10,488 bases of DNA, taken from positions 1 through 10,488 of the forward strand of contig CANGZG010000081.1 in assembly GCA_947458415.1 (NCBI GenBank), given 5' to 3'. This DNA is from Comamonadaceae bacterium. GTDB taxonomy: Bacteria; Pseudomonadota; Gammaproteobacteria; Burkholderiales; Burkholderiaceae_C. Under the pieces are notes generated by a model, which had not been told where the DNA came from, searched no databases, and saw only the letters and a program-made list of their open reading frames with translations. Each line of letters starts with the position of its first letter. Positions within the stretch are counted from its first letter, which is position 1. Positions 1 to 7,255 of this stretch are shown piece by piece. Made by a program: the position numbers and the translations under genes.

Positions 1-381
1 CATGATGGTGTCGCCCGGTTGCAGCAACGCAAAGAACACCGCTTGGTTGGCTTGAGAGCCTGAATTGGCTTGCACATTGACAAAGTTCGCACCATACAAG
101 GCTTTGAGTCGGTCAATGCACAGTTGCTCGACCATGTCAACAAACTCGCAACCCCCGTAGTAACGCTTGCCAGGGTAGCCTTCGGCGTATTTGTTGGTGA
201 GGATGGAACCCTGCACGCGCATGACGGCCGGGCTGGTGTAGTTTTCAGAGGCAATCAATTCGATGTGTTGTTCCTGACGCTGCGCTTCTTGCAACACAGC
301 CGACCACAACTGCGGGTCGCATTGAGAGATATCGCCATGGTCAGGAAAAGCGGTCAGGGGGTGAGTGGTTTTGTTCAACAT
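1..381 (-). CDS. glyA: Serine hydroxymethyltransferase, N-terminal 127 residues (cut by window edge)
   Basis: SHMT is a cytoplasmic PLP enzyme that interconverts serine plus tetrahydrofolate with glycine plus 5,10-methylene-tetrahydrofolate. The visible 127 residues carry family signatures: IELIASENYTSP (about 40-51), LTNKYAEGYPGKRYYGGCE (61-79) and NVQANSGSQAN (102-112). The frame stays open to base 1; the PLP-binding lysine lies beyond the edge. The ATG at 379-381 was chosen because its N-terminus resembles normal SHMT; the upstream ribosome site is weak (AGGTTGAAGAT). It lies 48 bp after cbbA on the same strand and is probably the last visible cistron of the cbb operon. Inference: it may recycle glycine arising from 2-phosphoglycolate, the RuBisCO oxygenase by-product, or supply one-carbon units. 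The family call is very secure; the metabolic reason for its position is inferred. Confidence 0.95.
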   Translation of the reverse strand, partial: MLNKTTHPLTAFPDHGDISQCDPQLWSAVLQEAQRQEQHIELIASENYTSPAVMRVQGSILTNKYAEGYPGKRYYGGCEFVDMVEQLCIDRLKALYGANFVNVQANSGSQANQAVFFALLQPGDTIM

Positions 382-429
382 ATCTTCAACCTGTTAAATA
401 TTTAAAAAAGAAAAGATCTTCTAAAAAAA
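382..429. repeat. AT-rich cbbA-glyA spacer with two small palindromes
   Basis: This 48-bp gap is almost pure A/T. It contains a perfect 12-bp palindrome TTAAATATTTAA (394-405) and the 8-bp palindrome AAGATCTT (413-420). On the minus strand a weak AGAAG/TTTTCT stem precedes a short T run, but it has too little G/C for a convincing terminator. It could hold a secondary promoter or an RNA processing point that sets glyA level apart from the cbb genes. Only the symmetry is seen; function is unknown. Confidence 0.3.
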
Positions 430-1467
430 TCAGTGATAACGATTAGCCATATGGTCCAAGGGGATTGGCTTGATGCCCTGTGCGTGGCCAGCGCAACCAA
501 ACGCTTCAAAACGGGCTTTGCAAATGCCTCGGGCGGCTTTGCGTGCCGCAATCAAGGCTTTGCGCGGATCGAATTCGCTGCGGTCTTGCGCGAAGGCTTG
601 GCGCATGGCGCCGGTCATGGCCAAACGGATGTCGGTGTCGATGTTCACTTTGCGCACACCCGAACGGATACCGCGCTGGATTTCTTCCACCGGCACGCCA
701 TAGGTTTCTTTGATGTCGCCACCAAACTCACGGATGATGGCCAACCACTCTTGCGGCACGCTGGAAGAACCGTGCATCACCAAATGGGTGTTGGGAATGC
801 TTTTGTGGATCGCCACGATTTGGTCCATCGCCAAAATGTCCCCGGTGGGCTTGCGGGTGAATTTGTATGCGCCGTGGCTGGTGCCAATGGCAATCGCCAA
901 CGCGTCCACGCCAGTGCGCTCGACAAAGTCTTTGGCTTGCACCGGATCGGTCAACAACATGTCGTGGGTCAATTTGCCAACCGCACCAATGCCATCTTCT
1001 TCACCGGCTTCGCCGGTTTCCAACGAACCCAAGCAACCCAATTCGCCTTCCACCGAGACACCCACGGCATGCGCCATTTCGCACACGCGACGTGTCACGT
1101 CAACGTTGTAGTCGTAGCTGGCCGGTGTCTTGCCGTCTTGCATCAACGAACCGTCCATCATCACGCTGGAAAAACCCGAGCGAATCGATTGTTGGCACAC
1201 CGCCGGTGAGACACCGTGGTCTTGGTGCATGACGACAGGGATGTCAGGATGCGATTCGATGGCCGCAAGCACAAGGTGGCGCAAATAGGCTTCACCCGCG
1301 TATTTGCGCGCACCAGCAGAGGCTTGCAAGATGACCGGGCTGTGGGTTTCTTGGGCAGCTTCCATGATGGCTTGCACCTGCTCCAAGTTGTTCACATTGA
1401 AAGCGGGCACGCCATAGCCATGTTCGGCGGCGTGATCGAGTACTTGACGCAAAGAGACGAGAGCCAT
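430..1467 (-). CDS. cbbA: Fructose-1,6-bisphosphate / sedoheptulose-1,7-bisphosphate aldolase, class II
   Basis: This is a zinc-dependent class II aldolase. In the Calvin cycle it condenses dihydroxyacetone phosphate with glyceraldehyde-3-phosphate (or erythrose-4-phosphate) to give FBP (or SBP), the substrates of the downstream phosphatase step. The 345-residue length is normal for the CbbA/Fba group of proteobacteria. Visible motifs are HQDHG (81-85, with catalytic Asp83 and metal His84), EGELG (140-144), the metal-site region GTSHGAYKF (195-203), HGSSS (232-236) and the phosphate-binding NIDTD (275-279). The ATG at 1465-1467 has a good ribosome site, GGAG, 8 nt upstream (1476-1479). It lies 44 bp after cbbP and 48 bp before glyA, all codirectional, so cotranscription is likely. 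The family is certain; the symbol cbbA rather than fba rests on context. Confidence 0.95.
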   Translation of the reverse strand: MALVSLRQVLDHAAEHGYGVPAFNVNNLEQVQAIMEAAQETHSPVILQASAGARKYAGEAYLRHLVLAAIESHPDIPVVMHQDHGVSPAVCQQSIRSGFSSVMMDGSLMQDGKTPASYDYNVDVTRRVCEMAHAVGVSVEGELGCLGSLETGEAGEEDGIGAVGKLTHDMLLTDPVQAKDFVERTGVDALAIAIGTSHGAYKFTRKPTGDILAMDQIVAIHKSIPNTHLVMHGSSSVPQEWLAIIREFGGDIKETYGVPVEEIQRGIRSGVRKVNIDTDIRLAMTGAMRQAFAQDRSEFDPRKALIAARKAARGICKARFEAFGCAGHAQGIKPIPLDHMANRYH

Positions 1468-1511
1468 GGGGTTTTCTCCAAATAAATATTTTTCTAAGTC
1501 AGCGGGATGCC

Positions 1512-2384
1512 TCAGGCCTTTTTCTTGCGCTCCATCATGCGCCAGACAAACGGGGTGAAGATCAATTGCATGGCCAACTCCATCTTGCCGCCTGGCACCA
1601 CCACGGTGTTGGCACGCGACATGAACGAGTCATGGATCATGTTGAGCAAATAGGGGAAGTCGATGCCCTTGGGATTGGCAAATCGAATGACCACGAAACT
1701 TTCGTCAGGCGCAGGAATTTCGCGCGCGATGAACGGGTTGGAGGTGTCCACGCAAGGCACGCGCTGGAAGTTGACATGGGTGTGCGCAAACTGCGGGCAG
1801 ATGTAATTCACATAGTCCGGCATGCGACGCAAGATGGTGTCTGTCACCGCTTCGGTGGAATAACCACGCTTGGACTTGTCGCGCCAAAGTTTTTGAATCC
1901 ACTCCAAATTGATGACGGGCACCACGCCGATCAACAAGTCGGGGTGTTGCGCGATATTGACTTCAGGCGTCACGACGGCGCCGTGCAAGCCTTCGTAAAA
2001 CAACAAGTCGGTTCCCGCAGGCACATCTTCCCAAGGCGTGAAAGTGCCGGGCTCTTGTTTGTAAGGCGCGGCTTCTTCGTGGTCATGCAAATACTTGCGG
2101 CGCTTACCGCTACCGCTTTCGCCATAGGTGCGGAACAAGGTTTCGAGCTCTGAAAACAAATTGGTGGTCGGGCCGAAATGGCTGAAATTTTTGTCGCCCT
2201 GTTTTTCTGCTTCGGCGGCTTTTTTGCGCATTTCCAAACGGTCATAGCGGTGAAAGCTGTCGCCTTCGATGATGGCTGCCGTGACTTTTTCACGGCGAAA
2301 AATGTTTTCAAAGGTGCGCGTGACAGACGTGGTGCCGGCACCAGAGGAGCCCGTGATGGCGATGATGGGGTGTTTGACGGACAT
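1512..2384 (-). CDS. cbbP: Phosphoribulokinase, bacterial class I type
   Basis: Phosphoribulokinase uses ATP to phosphorylate ribulose-5-phosphate to RuBP, the RuBisCO substrate, and is diagnostic of the Calvin cycle. The 290 residues match the bacterial octameric class in length. The P-loop GSSGAGTT is at 12-19. Residues known to be critical in the Rhodobacter sphaeroides enzyme occur at the same numbers: Asp42 (EGDSFHR), Glu131 (YEGLHG), Arg168 and Arg173 (LWRDKSKRG). A basic tail, ERKKKA, ends the protein. Family members of this class are commonly activated by NADH and inhibited by AMP; that is family knowledge and not visible here. The start ATG lies 31 bp after the cbbF stop with only a weak AAAGAA ribosome site. 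Nothing appears truncated. Confidence 0.97.
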   Translation of the reverse strand: MSVKHPIIAITGSSGAGTTSVTRTFENIFRREKVTAAIIEGDSFHRYDRLEMRKKAAEAEKQGDKNFSHFGPTTNLFSELETLFRTYGESGSGKRRKYLHDHEEAAPYKQEPGTFTPWEDVPAGTDLLFYEGLHGAVVTPEVNIAQHPDLLIGVVPVINLEWIQKLWRDKSKRGYSTEAVTDTILRRMPDYVNYICPQFAHTHVNFQRVPCVDTSNPFIAREIPAPDESFVVIRFANPKGIDFPYLLNMIHDSFMSRANTVVVPGGKMELAMQLIFTPFVWRMMERKKKA

Positions 2385-2415
2385 GGTGTTCTTTTTTTTA
2401 TCTCAAGATGAAAAA

Positions 2416-3510
2416 TCAAATGCGAAACAGGCTGCGTTCGGCAAACAACGGGTTGTCGTTTTGCTGTTCGCTGGGTTCGCTGTGGTAACGCTCGATGCGC
2501 TCGACTTCATTTTTCGAGCCAAAGACCAAACCGATGCGCTGGTGCAAACCTTCCGGCTGTACGGACAGCATGGCTTGGCGACCGGTGCTGGCGCGGCCAC
2601 CGGCTTGCTCCATGACCATGCCAATCGGGTTGGCTTCGTAGAGCAAGCGCAAGCGACCTGCTTTGCTGGGGTCTTTGTTGTCGCGTGGGTACATGAAGAC
2701 GCCACCACGCATCAAAATGCGGTGCGCCTCGGCGACCATGGAAGCGATCCAACGCATGTTGAAGTCTTTGCCACGCGCGCCGGATTTGCCTGCCAAACAT
2801 TCATCCACGTAGCGCTTGATGGGGGCTTCCCAAAAACGGCTGTTCGATGCATTGATGGCAAATTCTTGTGTGTCAGCTGGCACCTGCAACTTCGGATGGG
2901 TCAGCATGAACTCGCCCAAGTTCGGCTCGAGCGTGAAACCGGCGGTGCCATTGCCCACGGTGATCACCAACATGGTGGTTGGGCCGTACAAGGCGTAACC
3001 TGCGGCCACTTGTTGGCTGCCTGGTTGCAAAAAGTCTTGTTCAGTCACATCTCGTCCGCTGTCAATCACGTCTTGCGGCGCGCGCAGCACCGAGAAAATG
3101 CTGCCCACCGACACGTTGACGTCGATGTTGGATGAACCGTCCAATGGGTCAAACACCAACATGTATTTGCCACGTGGAAATTGCGCGGGAATTTGGTAAG
3201 GGTGGTCCATTTCCTCGGAGGCCATGCCAGCCAAATGTCCGGCCCATTGGTTCATGCGAATGAACAATTCGTTGCTCAACACATCCAGCTTTTTCTGGGT
3301 TTCCCCTTGCACGTTGACTGCCGCACCCGCCGCACCGGCATGGTCGCCGTACATGCCGCCCAACTCGCCCATGGCCACCGCCCGTGCAATGGCTTTGCAT
3401 GCCAAGGCCACGTCCAAAATCAAGGCATTGAAGTCACCACTGGAGCCGGGAAATCGGCGGCGTTCTTCAATCAAATACTGGGTCAGGGTGGTTCGGTTTC
3501 TCAGCGGCAT
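2416..3510 (-). CDS. cbbF: Fructose-1,6-bisphosphatase class 1 (probably FBP/SBP phosphatase)
   Basis: This class 1 sugar bisphosphatase hydrolyses FBP to fructose-6-phosphate. In Calvin-cycle operons it often also acts on sedoheptulose-1,7-bisphosphate. The 364-residue protein shows the metal-binding acidic motif SEEM (98-101), the signature FDPLDGSSNID (120-130) and the substrate-site segment GRLRLLYEANPIGMVMEQAG (285-304). The chain is full length compared with the CbbF family (about 360 residues). The ATG at 3508-3510 is preceded by an A/G-rich AAGAGAA ribosome site. It begins 26 bp after the cbbY stop and ends 31 bp before cbbP, within the same operon. No separate SBPase gene is seen, so dual activity is inferred. 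Confidence 0.96.
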   Translation of the reverse strand: MPLRNRTTLTQYLIEERRRFPGSSGDFNALILDVALACKAIARAVAMGELGGMYGDHAGAAGAAVNVQGETQKKLDVLSNELFIRMNQWAGHLAGMASEEMDHPYQIPAQFPRGKYMLVFDPLDGSSNIDVNVSVGSIFSVLRAPQDVIDSGRDVTEQDFLQPGSQQVAAGYALYGPTTMLVITVGNGTAGFTLEPNLGEFMLTHPKLQVPADTQEFAINASNSRFWEAPIKRYVDECLAGKSGARGKDFNMRWIASMVAEAHRILMRGGVFMYPRDNKDPSKAGRLRLLYEANPIGMVMEQAGGRASTGRQAMLSVQPEGLHQRIGLVFGSKNEVERIERYHSEPSEQQNDNPLFAERSLFRI

Positions 3511-3536
3511 GGGGGTTCTCTTTTGCTTTTATTTTC

Positions 3537-4253
3537 TCAAACAGCCGAATGCCAACGGTGCAATTGATCCACCGTGACTTGGCTCAAATCGGGCAACACA
3601 TGCAATGCACCGGAGAAGTCGTGGTGCGCGGTGAAGTTGTTGGGCGTGACAATCACCGGCAAGCCCGCACTGACAGCCGCACGCAGTCCATTGGAAGAGT
3701 CTTCAAACGCCAAGCAGTCTGACCCTTTGAGCCCCAGACGCGACAGTGTTTGTGTGTAAACCTGTGGGTGCGGTTTTTTGTTCGGCGCAGTGGACGCGTC
3801 TTCAATCACCGTGAACAAGGATTTCCAATCGGGTCCGATGGCGTTGCGCAACAACACCGCGATGTTGACCGGCGAGGTGGTGGTGGCAATCGCCAAACGC
3901 AAACCAGACTGGTGTGCGCTTTGGATCAGGTTCAACACGCCAGGGCGCAATTGAACCGCATACGACTGAACCGCGTTCTCGTAAGCCGCCGACTTCATCG
4001 AGTGCAAGCGGTCAATCGTGTCTTTCAGGCCGCCGCCATCGATGTCTTTGATGTCCGGGTGCACCTGTTTCCAGTAATGCATCATGCGTTCTTTGCCGCC
4101 GGAAATTTCCAACAAACGGGTGTAAGTTTCTACATCCCAATGCCAGTCCAAGCCCTCTGCCGAAAACGCATGGTTGAACGCGTCCATGTGCGCCATTTCC
4201 GTGTCGGCCAATGTACCGTCGACATCAAACACCAATGCCTTGAGAGTGCCCAT
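3537..4253 (-). CDS. cbbY: CbbY HAD-family sugar-bisphosphate phosphatase
   Basis: This is a 238-residue HAD-superfamily hydrolase. Motif I DVDGTLADTE (10-19) supplies nucleophile Asp10 and acid/base Asp12. A helical cap includes SGGKERM (51-57), a segment typical of CbbY. Motif II is ATTTS (123-127), motif III a Lys at 159/160, and motif IV FEDSSNG (183-189). CbbY of R. sphaeroides and its plant homologue dephosphorylate xylulose-1,5-bisphosphate, a misfire product that inhibits RuBisCO; the same role is inferred here. The cbbX stop and the cbbY start are separated by only 2 bp (TGACCATG), implying translational coupling. That fits a shared task, since CbbX ejects inhibitors from RuBisCO and CbbY destroys one. 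Phosphoglycolate phosphatase (CbbZ) is the main alternative, but the cap motif and position after cbbX favour CbbY. Confidence 0.92.
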   Translation of the reverse strand: MGTLKALVFDVDGTLADTEMAHMDAFNHAFSAEGLDWHWDVETYTRLLEISGGKERMMHYWKQVHPDIKDIDGGGLKDTIDRLHSMKSAAYENAVQSYAVQLRPGVLNLIQSAHQSGLRLAIATTTSPVNIAVLLRNAIGPDWKSLFTVIEDASTAPNKKPHPQVYTQTLSRLGLKGSDCLAFEDSSNGLRAAVSAGLPVIVTPNNFTAHHDFSGALHVLPDLSQVTVDQLHRWHSAV

Positions 4254-4255
4254 GG

Positions 4256-5221
4256 TCAGCCCTTTGCGTGTTGAAACACCCGACTCGCCAAGATGTCCTC
4301 AGCATTCAAGGTGCTGAGGTCATCGGCGGTCAATTCTTTGTCTGGGTTGGCAAACAGGCGACTGGCCTGACGCAACCGTGCCCTCTCCAAGGCATTGCGC
4401 ACACTGCGCGCATTGGCGAAATGCGGCTGCTGTTTGCGCAAATGCAAATACTTGGCGAAGGCGTGTTGTGCTTCTTCGTTCAAACGGTAATTTTGCGCGC
4501 TCAACATGTGCTGGGCAATTTGCGCGAGCTCGTCTTCTTGGTAATCCGGGAAATCAATGTGGTGGGCAATGCGCGAATTCATGCCGGGGTTGGACATGAA
4601 GAAAGTGTCCATGCGGTCTTTGTATCCCGCCAGAATCACCACCAAGTCGTCGCGCTGGTTTTCCATCACTTGCAACAAAATTTCGATGGCTTCTTGCCCG
4701 TAATCGCGTTCGTTCTCGGGCCGGTACAGGTAATAAGCCTCGTCGATGAACAGCACGCCACCCATGGCTTTTTTCAGCACTTCTTTGGTTTTGGGCGCGG
4801 TGTGGCCAATGTACTGACCGACCAAATCGTCACGCGTCACCGCCACCAAATGGCCACTGCGCACATATCCCAGCTCGTGCAGGATTTGCGCCATGCGCAT
4901 GGCCACCGTGGTTTTGCCGGTGCCCGGGTTGCCACTGAAACACATGTGCAATGACGGCGATTGCGCCGCCAAGCCCAAATTCAAACGCAAGCGGTCAATC
5001 ACCAACAGCGCAGAGATGTCGCGAATGCGTGACTTGACTGGCTTCAAGCCCACCAAGTCACGGTCCAACGCATCCATCACTTGCTGCACCTGTGTTTGCG
5101 CCATGACTTGCGCCACCGTGCGCGCACCGGTATCGGCCACCGCAGCGTTGTTCACTGGGGTGATTTCGGGGGCGGTTGCTTTGCCGTTGATGCCAGGCAG
5201 GTGGTATGCAGGTGCGTTCAT
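4256..5221 (-). CDS. cbbX: Red-type RuBisCO activase CbbX (AAA+ ATPase)
   Basis: CbbX is a hexameric AAA+ remodeller that pulls on the CbbL C-terminus to release tightly bound sugar phosphates from red-type RuBisCO. In R. sphaeroides it is switched on by RuBP. The 321 residues show Walker A GNPGTGKT (97-104), the pore-loop segment YIGHTAPKTKE (137-147), Walker B VLFIDEA (156-162), the sensor/arginine-finger region NPGMNSRIAHH (211-221) and a C-terminal helical domain with ARSVRNALERARLRQ (271-285). The first about 35 residues are Ala/Thr-rich and poorly conserved. The start ATG at 5219-5221 lies 17 bp after the cbbS stop; the ribosome site is weak, so coupling to cbbS is plausible. Its presence directly after form IC cbbLS is canonical. 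The protein appears intact. Confidence 0.97.
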   Translation of the reverse strand: MNAPAYHLPGINGKATAPEITPVNNAAVADTGARTVAQVMAQTQVQQVMDALDRDLVGLKPVKSRIRDISALLVIDRLRLNLGLAAQSPSLHMCFSGNPGTGKTTVAMRMAQILHELGYVRSGHLVAVTRDDLVGQYIGHTAPKTKEVLKKAMGGVLFIDEAYYLYRPENERDYGQEAIEILLQVMENQRDDLVVILAGYKDRMDTFFMSNPGMNSRIAHHIDFPDYQEDELAQIAQHMLSAQNYRLNEEAQHAFAKYLHLRKQQPHFANARSVRNALERARLRQASRLFANPDKELTADDLSTLNAEDILASRVFQHAKG

Positions 5222-5238
5222 GGGGTGGCTCGCAGGGT

Positions 5239-5679
5239 TTACTTGCCGTAGCGGGTGTTTTCAGGCTTGTCCATGGCGTAACCATGCGTGGTGTAACGCA
5301 TGCTGCGGCCATGGACCTCCTGGCGCTCCAAGCGATAGCCTGGTTCGTTGGCAGGACGGTGAACGATGAAGCTCATGGCCACCGATTCGATGCCGCGCGT
5401 GGAGTCAAACGCCATCAAACGGATGTAGTGGTTGGGAAAGCTCTTGCGGCAGTTGTTCACTTCCAACAACACGCCAGCCGGGTCGTTCAAGTCAAACATC
5501 GGCATGCCGTACATGTCCCAATAGGTGTTGCGCGGGTGGGCGTCATCGGTGTATTCCACGCTCCATGCGTAGCCTTTGCTCAAACCATATTTGATTTGCA
5601 AGCTGATTTCTGCGTCAGTCAAGTCTGGCAGGAAACTGAATTGGCCTTGGGTCAATTTGCCGGTGGGGTTGGTCAACAT
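5239..5679 (-). CDS. cbbS: RuBisCO small subunit, red-type form IC
   Basis: CbbS caps and stabilises the CbbL octamer to give the L8S8 holoenzyme. The 146-residue protein opens with TQGQFSFLPDLTDAEI (10-25). The conserved core has WSVEYTDDAHPRNTYW (39-54) and a Phe/Asp-Pro segment with LLEVNNC (71-77). It ends in a roughly 35-residue C-terminal extension after PGYRLERQE (113-121). That extension, which forms a beta-hairpin inside the central pore of red-type enzymes, is absent from green-type small subunits and supports the form IC/ID call. A strong ribosome site GAGGAG (5688-5693) lies 8 nt before the ATG. The gene follows cbbL by 18 bp, so its own strong ribosome site may keep subunit synthesis balanced. 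Confidence 0.97.
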   Translation of the reverse strand: MLTNPTGKLTQGQFSFLPDLTDAEISLQIKYGLSKGYAWSVEYTDDAHPRNTYWDMYGMPMFDLNDPAGVLLEVNNCRKSFPNHYIRLMAFDSTRGIESVAMSFIVHRPANEPGYRLERQEVHGRSMRYTTHGYAMDKPENTRYGK

Positions 5680-5697
5680 GTGGTGTGCTCCTCAATA

Positions 5698-7155
5698 TCA
5701 AGCGACGGATGGGGTGACGGCATAGTCGCTGCTGTCGGTGGATTGGTAGTTGAAGCTGATGTCGCCCCAGGTGTCGAGCGCGGCTTGCAATGGCGAGCAG
5801 TTCTTGGCCGCGTTCTTCAAAATGGTCGGGCCTTCTTCCAAAATGTTTTTGCCTTCGTTGCGGGCTTTGACCATGGCTTCCAAAGCCACACGGTTGGCCA
5901 CTGCACCGGCTTGAATGCCTTGCGGGTGACCAATGGTGCCGCCGCCGAATTGCAACACCACGTCGTCGCCGAACAAGTCGATGAGTTGGTGCATTTGACC
6001 CGCGTGGATACCGCCGGAGGCCACCGGCATGACTTTTTTGGTGTCAGCCCAGTCCATGTCAAAGAACAAACCGCGCTGCAAATCGGTCTTGGTGTAGCTG
6101 TCGCGGCACACGTTGTAATAGCCTTGGACGGTCATGGGGTCGCCTTCCAATTTGCCCACGGCCGTGCCGGTGTGTAAATGGTCGCAACCTGCCAAGCGCA
6201 ACCACTTGGCAATCACGCGGAAGCTCACGCCGTGGTTCTTCTGGCGGGTGTACGTGCCATGACCGGCGCGGTGCATGTGCATGATCATGTCGTTTTTGCG
6301 GCACCATTCAGCCATGGATTGGATGGCGGTGTAACCGATGACCAAGTCCACCATGACAATCACGCTGCCCAGGTCACGTGCAAATTCAGCACGTTCGTAC
6401 ATTTGTTCCATGGTGCCTGCGGTGACGTTCAAATACGAGCCTTTGACCTCGCCGGTGACTGCTTGCGCTTTGTTCACGGCATCCATCACATACAAGAAAC
6501 GGTCACGCCAGTGCATGAACGGCTGTGAGTTGATGTTCTCGTCGTCTTTCATGAAGTCCAAACCGCCTTTGAGGCCTTCGTAAATCACGCGGCCATAGTT
6601 GCGGGCAGACAAGCCGAGTTTGGGCTTGGTGGTTGCACCCAACAGCGGGCGACCAAATTTGTCCAAACGCTCGCGCTCGACGATCATGCCGGTGGGCGGG
6701 CCTTTGAAGGTTTTGATGTACGCCACAGGAATGCGGATGTCTTCCAAGCGCGCGGCTTTGAGTGGCTTGAATGAAAACACATTGCCAATCAGCGACGCGG
6801 TCATGTTGGCGATGGAACCTTCTTCAAACAGAATCAGGTCATAGGCCACGTAGGCAAAGTATTCGCCGGGGCGGCCGGGCACTTCTTCCACCTTGAACGC
6901 TTTGGCGCGGTAACTGTCGCAATCGGTCAGTCGGTCCGTCCATACCACGGTCCAAGTGGCGGTTGACGATTCACCAGCAACGGCGGCGGCGGCTTCTACC
7001 GGATCCACGCCCTCTTGCGGTGTGATGCGGAACAAACAAATCGTGTCGGTGTCTTTGGGCACGTAGTCAGGCATCCAATAGCCCATTTGCCGGTATTTGA
7101 GTACGCCTGCGCTGTACCGCTTCTTTTTGTCTGTGATTTGTGTGGCTTCGGTCAT
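5698..7155 (-). CDS. cbbL: RuBisCO large subunit, red-type form IC
   Basis: CbbL is the catalytic subunit that carboxylates (or oxygenates) RuBP. The 485 residues are full length for form IC. Catalytic elements are visible: TTKPKLGLS (175-183, with Lys177 and Lys179), GLDFMKDDEN (198-207, with Lys203 the site carbamylated by CO2 and metal ligands Asp205/Glu206), MHRAGH (294-299) and loop 6 VGKLEGDP (333-340, with Lys335). The N-terminus, with KKRYSAGVLKYRQMGYWMPDY (11-31), is characteristic of red-type enzymes, and the C-terminal tail is the expected CbbX handle. The start is an ATG with GGAG (7164-7167) 8 nt upstream. It is the first gene of the operon, read from the promoter in the spacer with cbbR, and is probably under CbbR activation. 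No defect is seen. Confidence 0.98.
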   Translation of the reverse strand: MTEATQITDKKKRYSAGVLKYRQMGYWMPDYVPKDTDTICLFRITPQEGVDPVEAAAAVAGESSTATWTVVWTDRLTDCDSYRAKAFKVEEVPGRPGEYFAYVAYDLILFEEGSIANMTASLIGNVFSFKPLKAARLEDIRIPVAYIKTFKGPPTGMIVERERLDKFGRPLLGATTKPKLGLSARNYGRVIYEGLKGGLDFMKDDENINSQPFMHWRDRFLYVMDAVNKAQAVTGEVKGSYLNVTAGTMEQMYERAEFARDLGSVIVMVDLVIGYTAIQSMAEWCRKNDMIMHMHRAGHGTYTRQKNHGVSFRVIAKWLRLAGCDHLHTGTAVGKLEGDPMTVQGYYNVCRDSYTKTDLQRGLFFDMDWADTKKVMPVASGGIHAGQMHQLIDLFGDDVVLQFGGGTIGHPQGIQAGAVANRVALEAMVKARNEGKNILEEGPTILKNAAKNCSPLQAALDTWGDISFNYQSTDSSDYAVTPSVA

Positions 7156-7158
7156 CTG

Positions 7159-7204
7159 AAAAACTCCGTCGTGGTGAGAAGATGGGTGAACTGTAAAAAC
7201 TCCG
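7159..7204. repeat. Direct repeat AAAAACTCCG flanking the cbbL leader
   Basis: The 10-mer AAAAACTCCG occurs at 7159-7168 and again at 7195-7204, 36 bp apart. On the cbbL strand it reads CGGAGTTTTT. The copy nearest the gene contains the cbbL ribosome site; the other lies mostly between the predicted -35 and -10 boxes. It may be coincidence or a small duplication. No function can be assigned. Confidence 0.4.
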
Positions 7205-7218
7205 GCAAAATAAGTAAA
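7190..7218 (-). promoter_or_regulatory. Predicted sigma-70-type promoter of the cbb operon
   Basis: On the minus strand a TTTACT box (7218-7213, 4 of 6 matches to TTGACA) and a TACAGT box (7195-7190, 4 of 6 to TATAAT) are separated by exactly 17 bp. Transcription would start near 7183, leaving a leader of about 28 nt that contains the cbbL GGAG ribosome site. The boxes are weak, as expected for a promoter that needs an activator. The start is predicted from sequence alone. Confidence 0.5.
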
Positions 7219-7226
7219 TTCATTTA
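7215..7226. promoter_or_regulatory. Dyad TAAAT-TC-ATTTA over the -35 box, possible CbbR activation site
   Basis: A perfect 5-bp inverted repeat with a 2-bp spacer is centred near -37 relative to the predicted cbbL start and overlaps the -35 box. LysR-type activators normally contact a second, looser half-site here after binding their main site near -65. The dyad is very A/T-rich and could occur by chance; its position is the main argument. Confidence 0.4.
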
Positions 7227-7241
7227 TTTTCGATTTTGAAT

Positions 7242-7254
7242 TAAGGAAAACTTA
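7242..7254. promoter_or_regulatory. Predicted CbbR (LysR-type) operator, TNA-N7-TNA
   Basis: TAA-N7-TTA lies within a perfect inverted repeat TTAAG-N5-CTTAA (7241-7255). It fits both the general LysR T-N11-A rule and the TNA-N7-TNA pattern reported for CbbR. Its centre (7248) is about 65 bp upstream of the predicted cbbL start, the standard recognition-site position. It also covers the cbbR ribosome site and ends one or two bases before the cbbR start codon, so bound CbbR could restrain its own expression. Confidence 0.6.
7243..7247 (+). promoter_or_regulatory. Ribosome binding site AAGGA that fixes the cbbR TTG start
   Basis: AAGGA lies 8 nt before a TTG codon at 7256. An in-frame TAA sits directly before that TTG (7253-7255), and the next in-frame ATG is at residue 28, inside the DNA-binding domain. 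The TTG is therefore the only start that keeps the helix-turn-helix whole. Confidence 0.75.
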
Positions 7255-7255
7255 A

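Noticed and set aside
433..1209. Long plus-strand open frame opposite cbbA
   Set aside because: It is antisense to a fully conserved aldolase, and its His/Arg/Ala-rich product looks like a shadow translation of G/C-rich codons.
2269..3135. Plus-strand open frame of 288 codons opposite cbbP and cbbF
   Set aside because: It spans the boundary of two real genes on the other strand, shows no domain and has no ribosome site of note.
5206..6177. Plus-strand open frame of 323 codons opposite cbbS and cbbL
   Set aside because: Although long, it overlaps two highly constrained RuBisCO genes. Its composition (Val/His/Gly/Ala-rich) is typical of antisense shadows.
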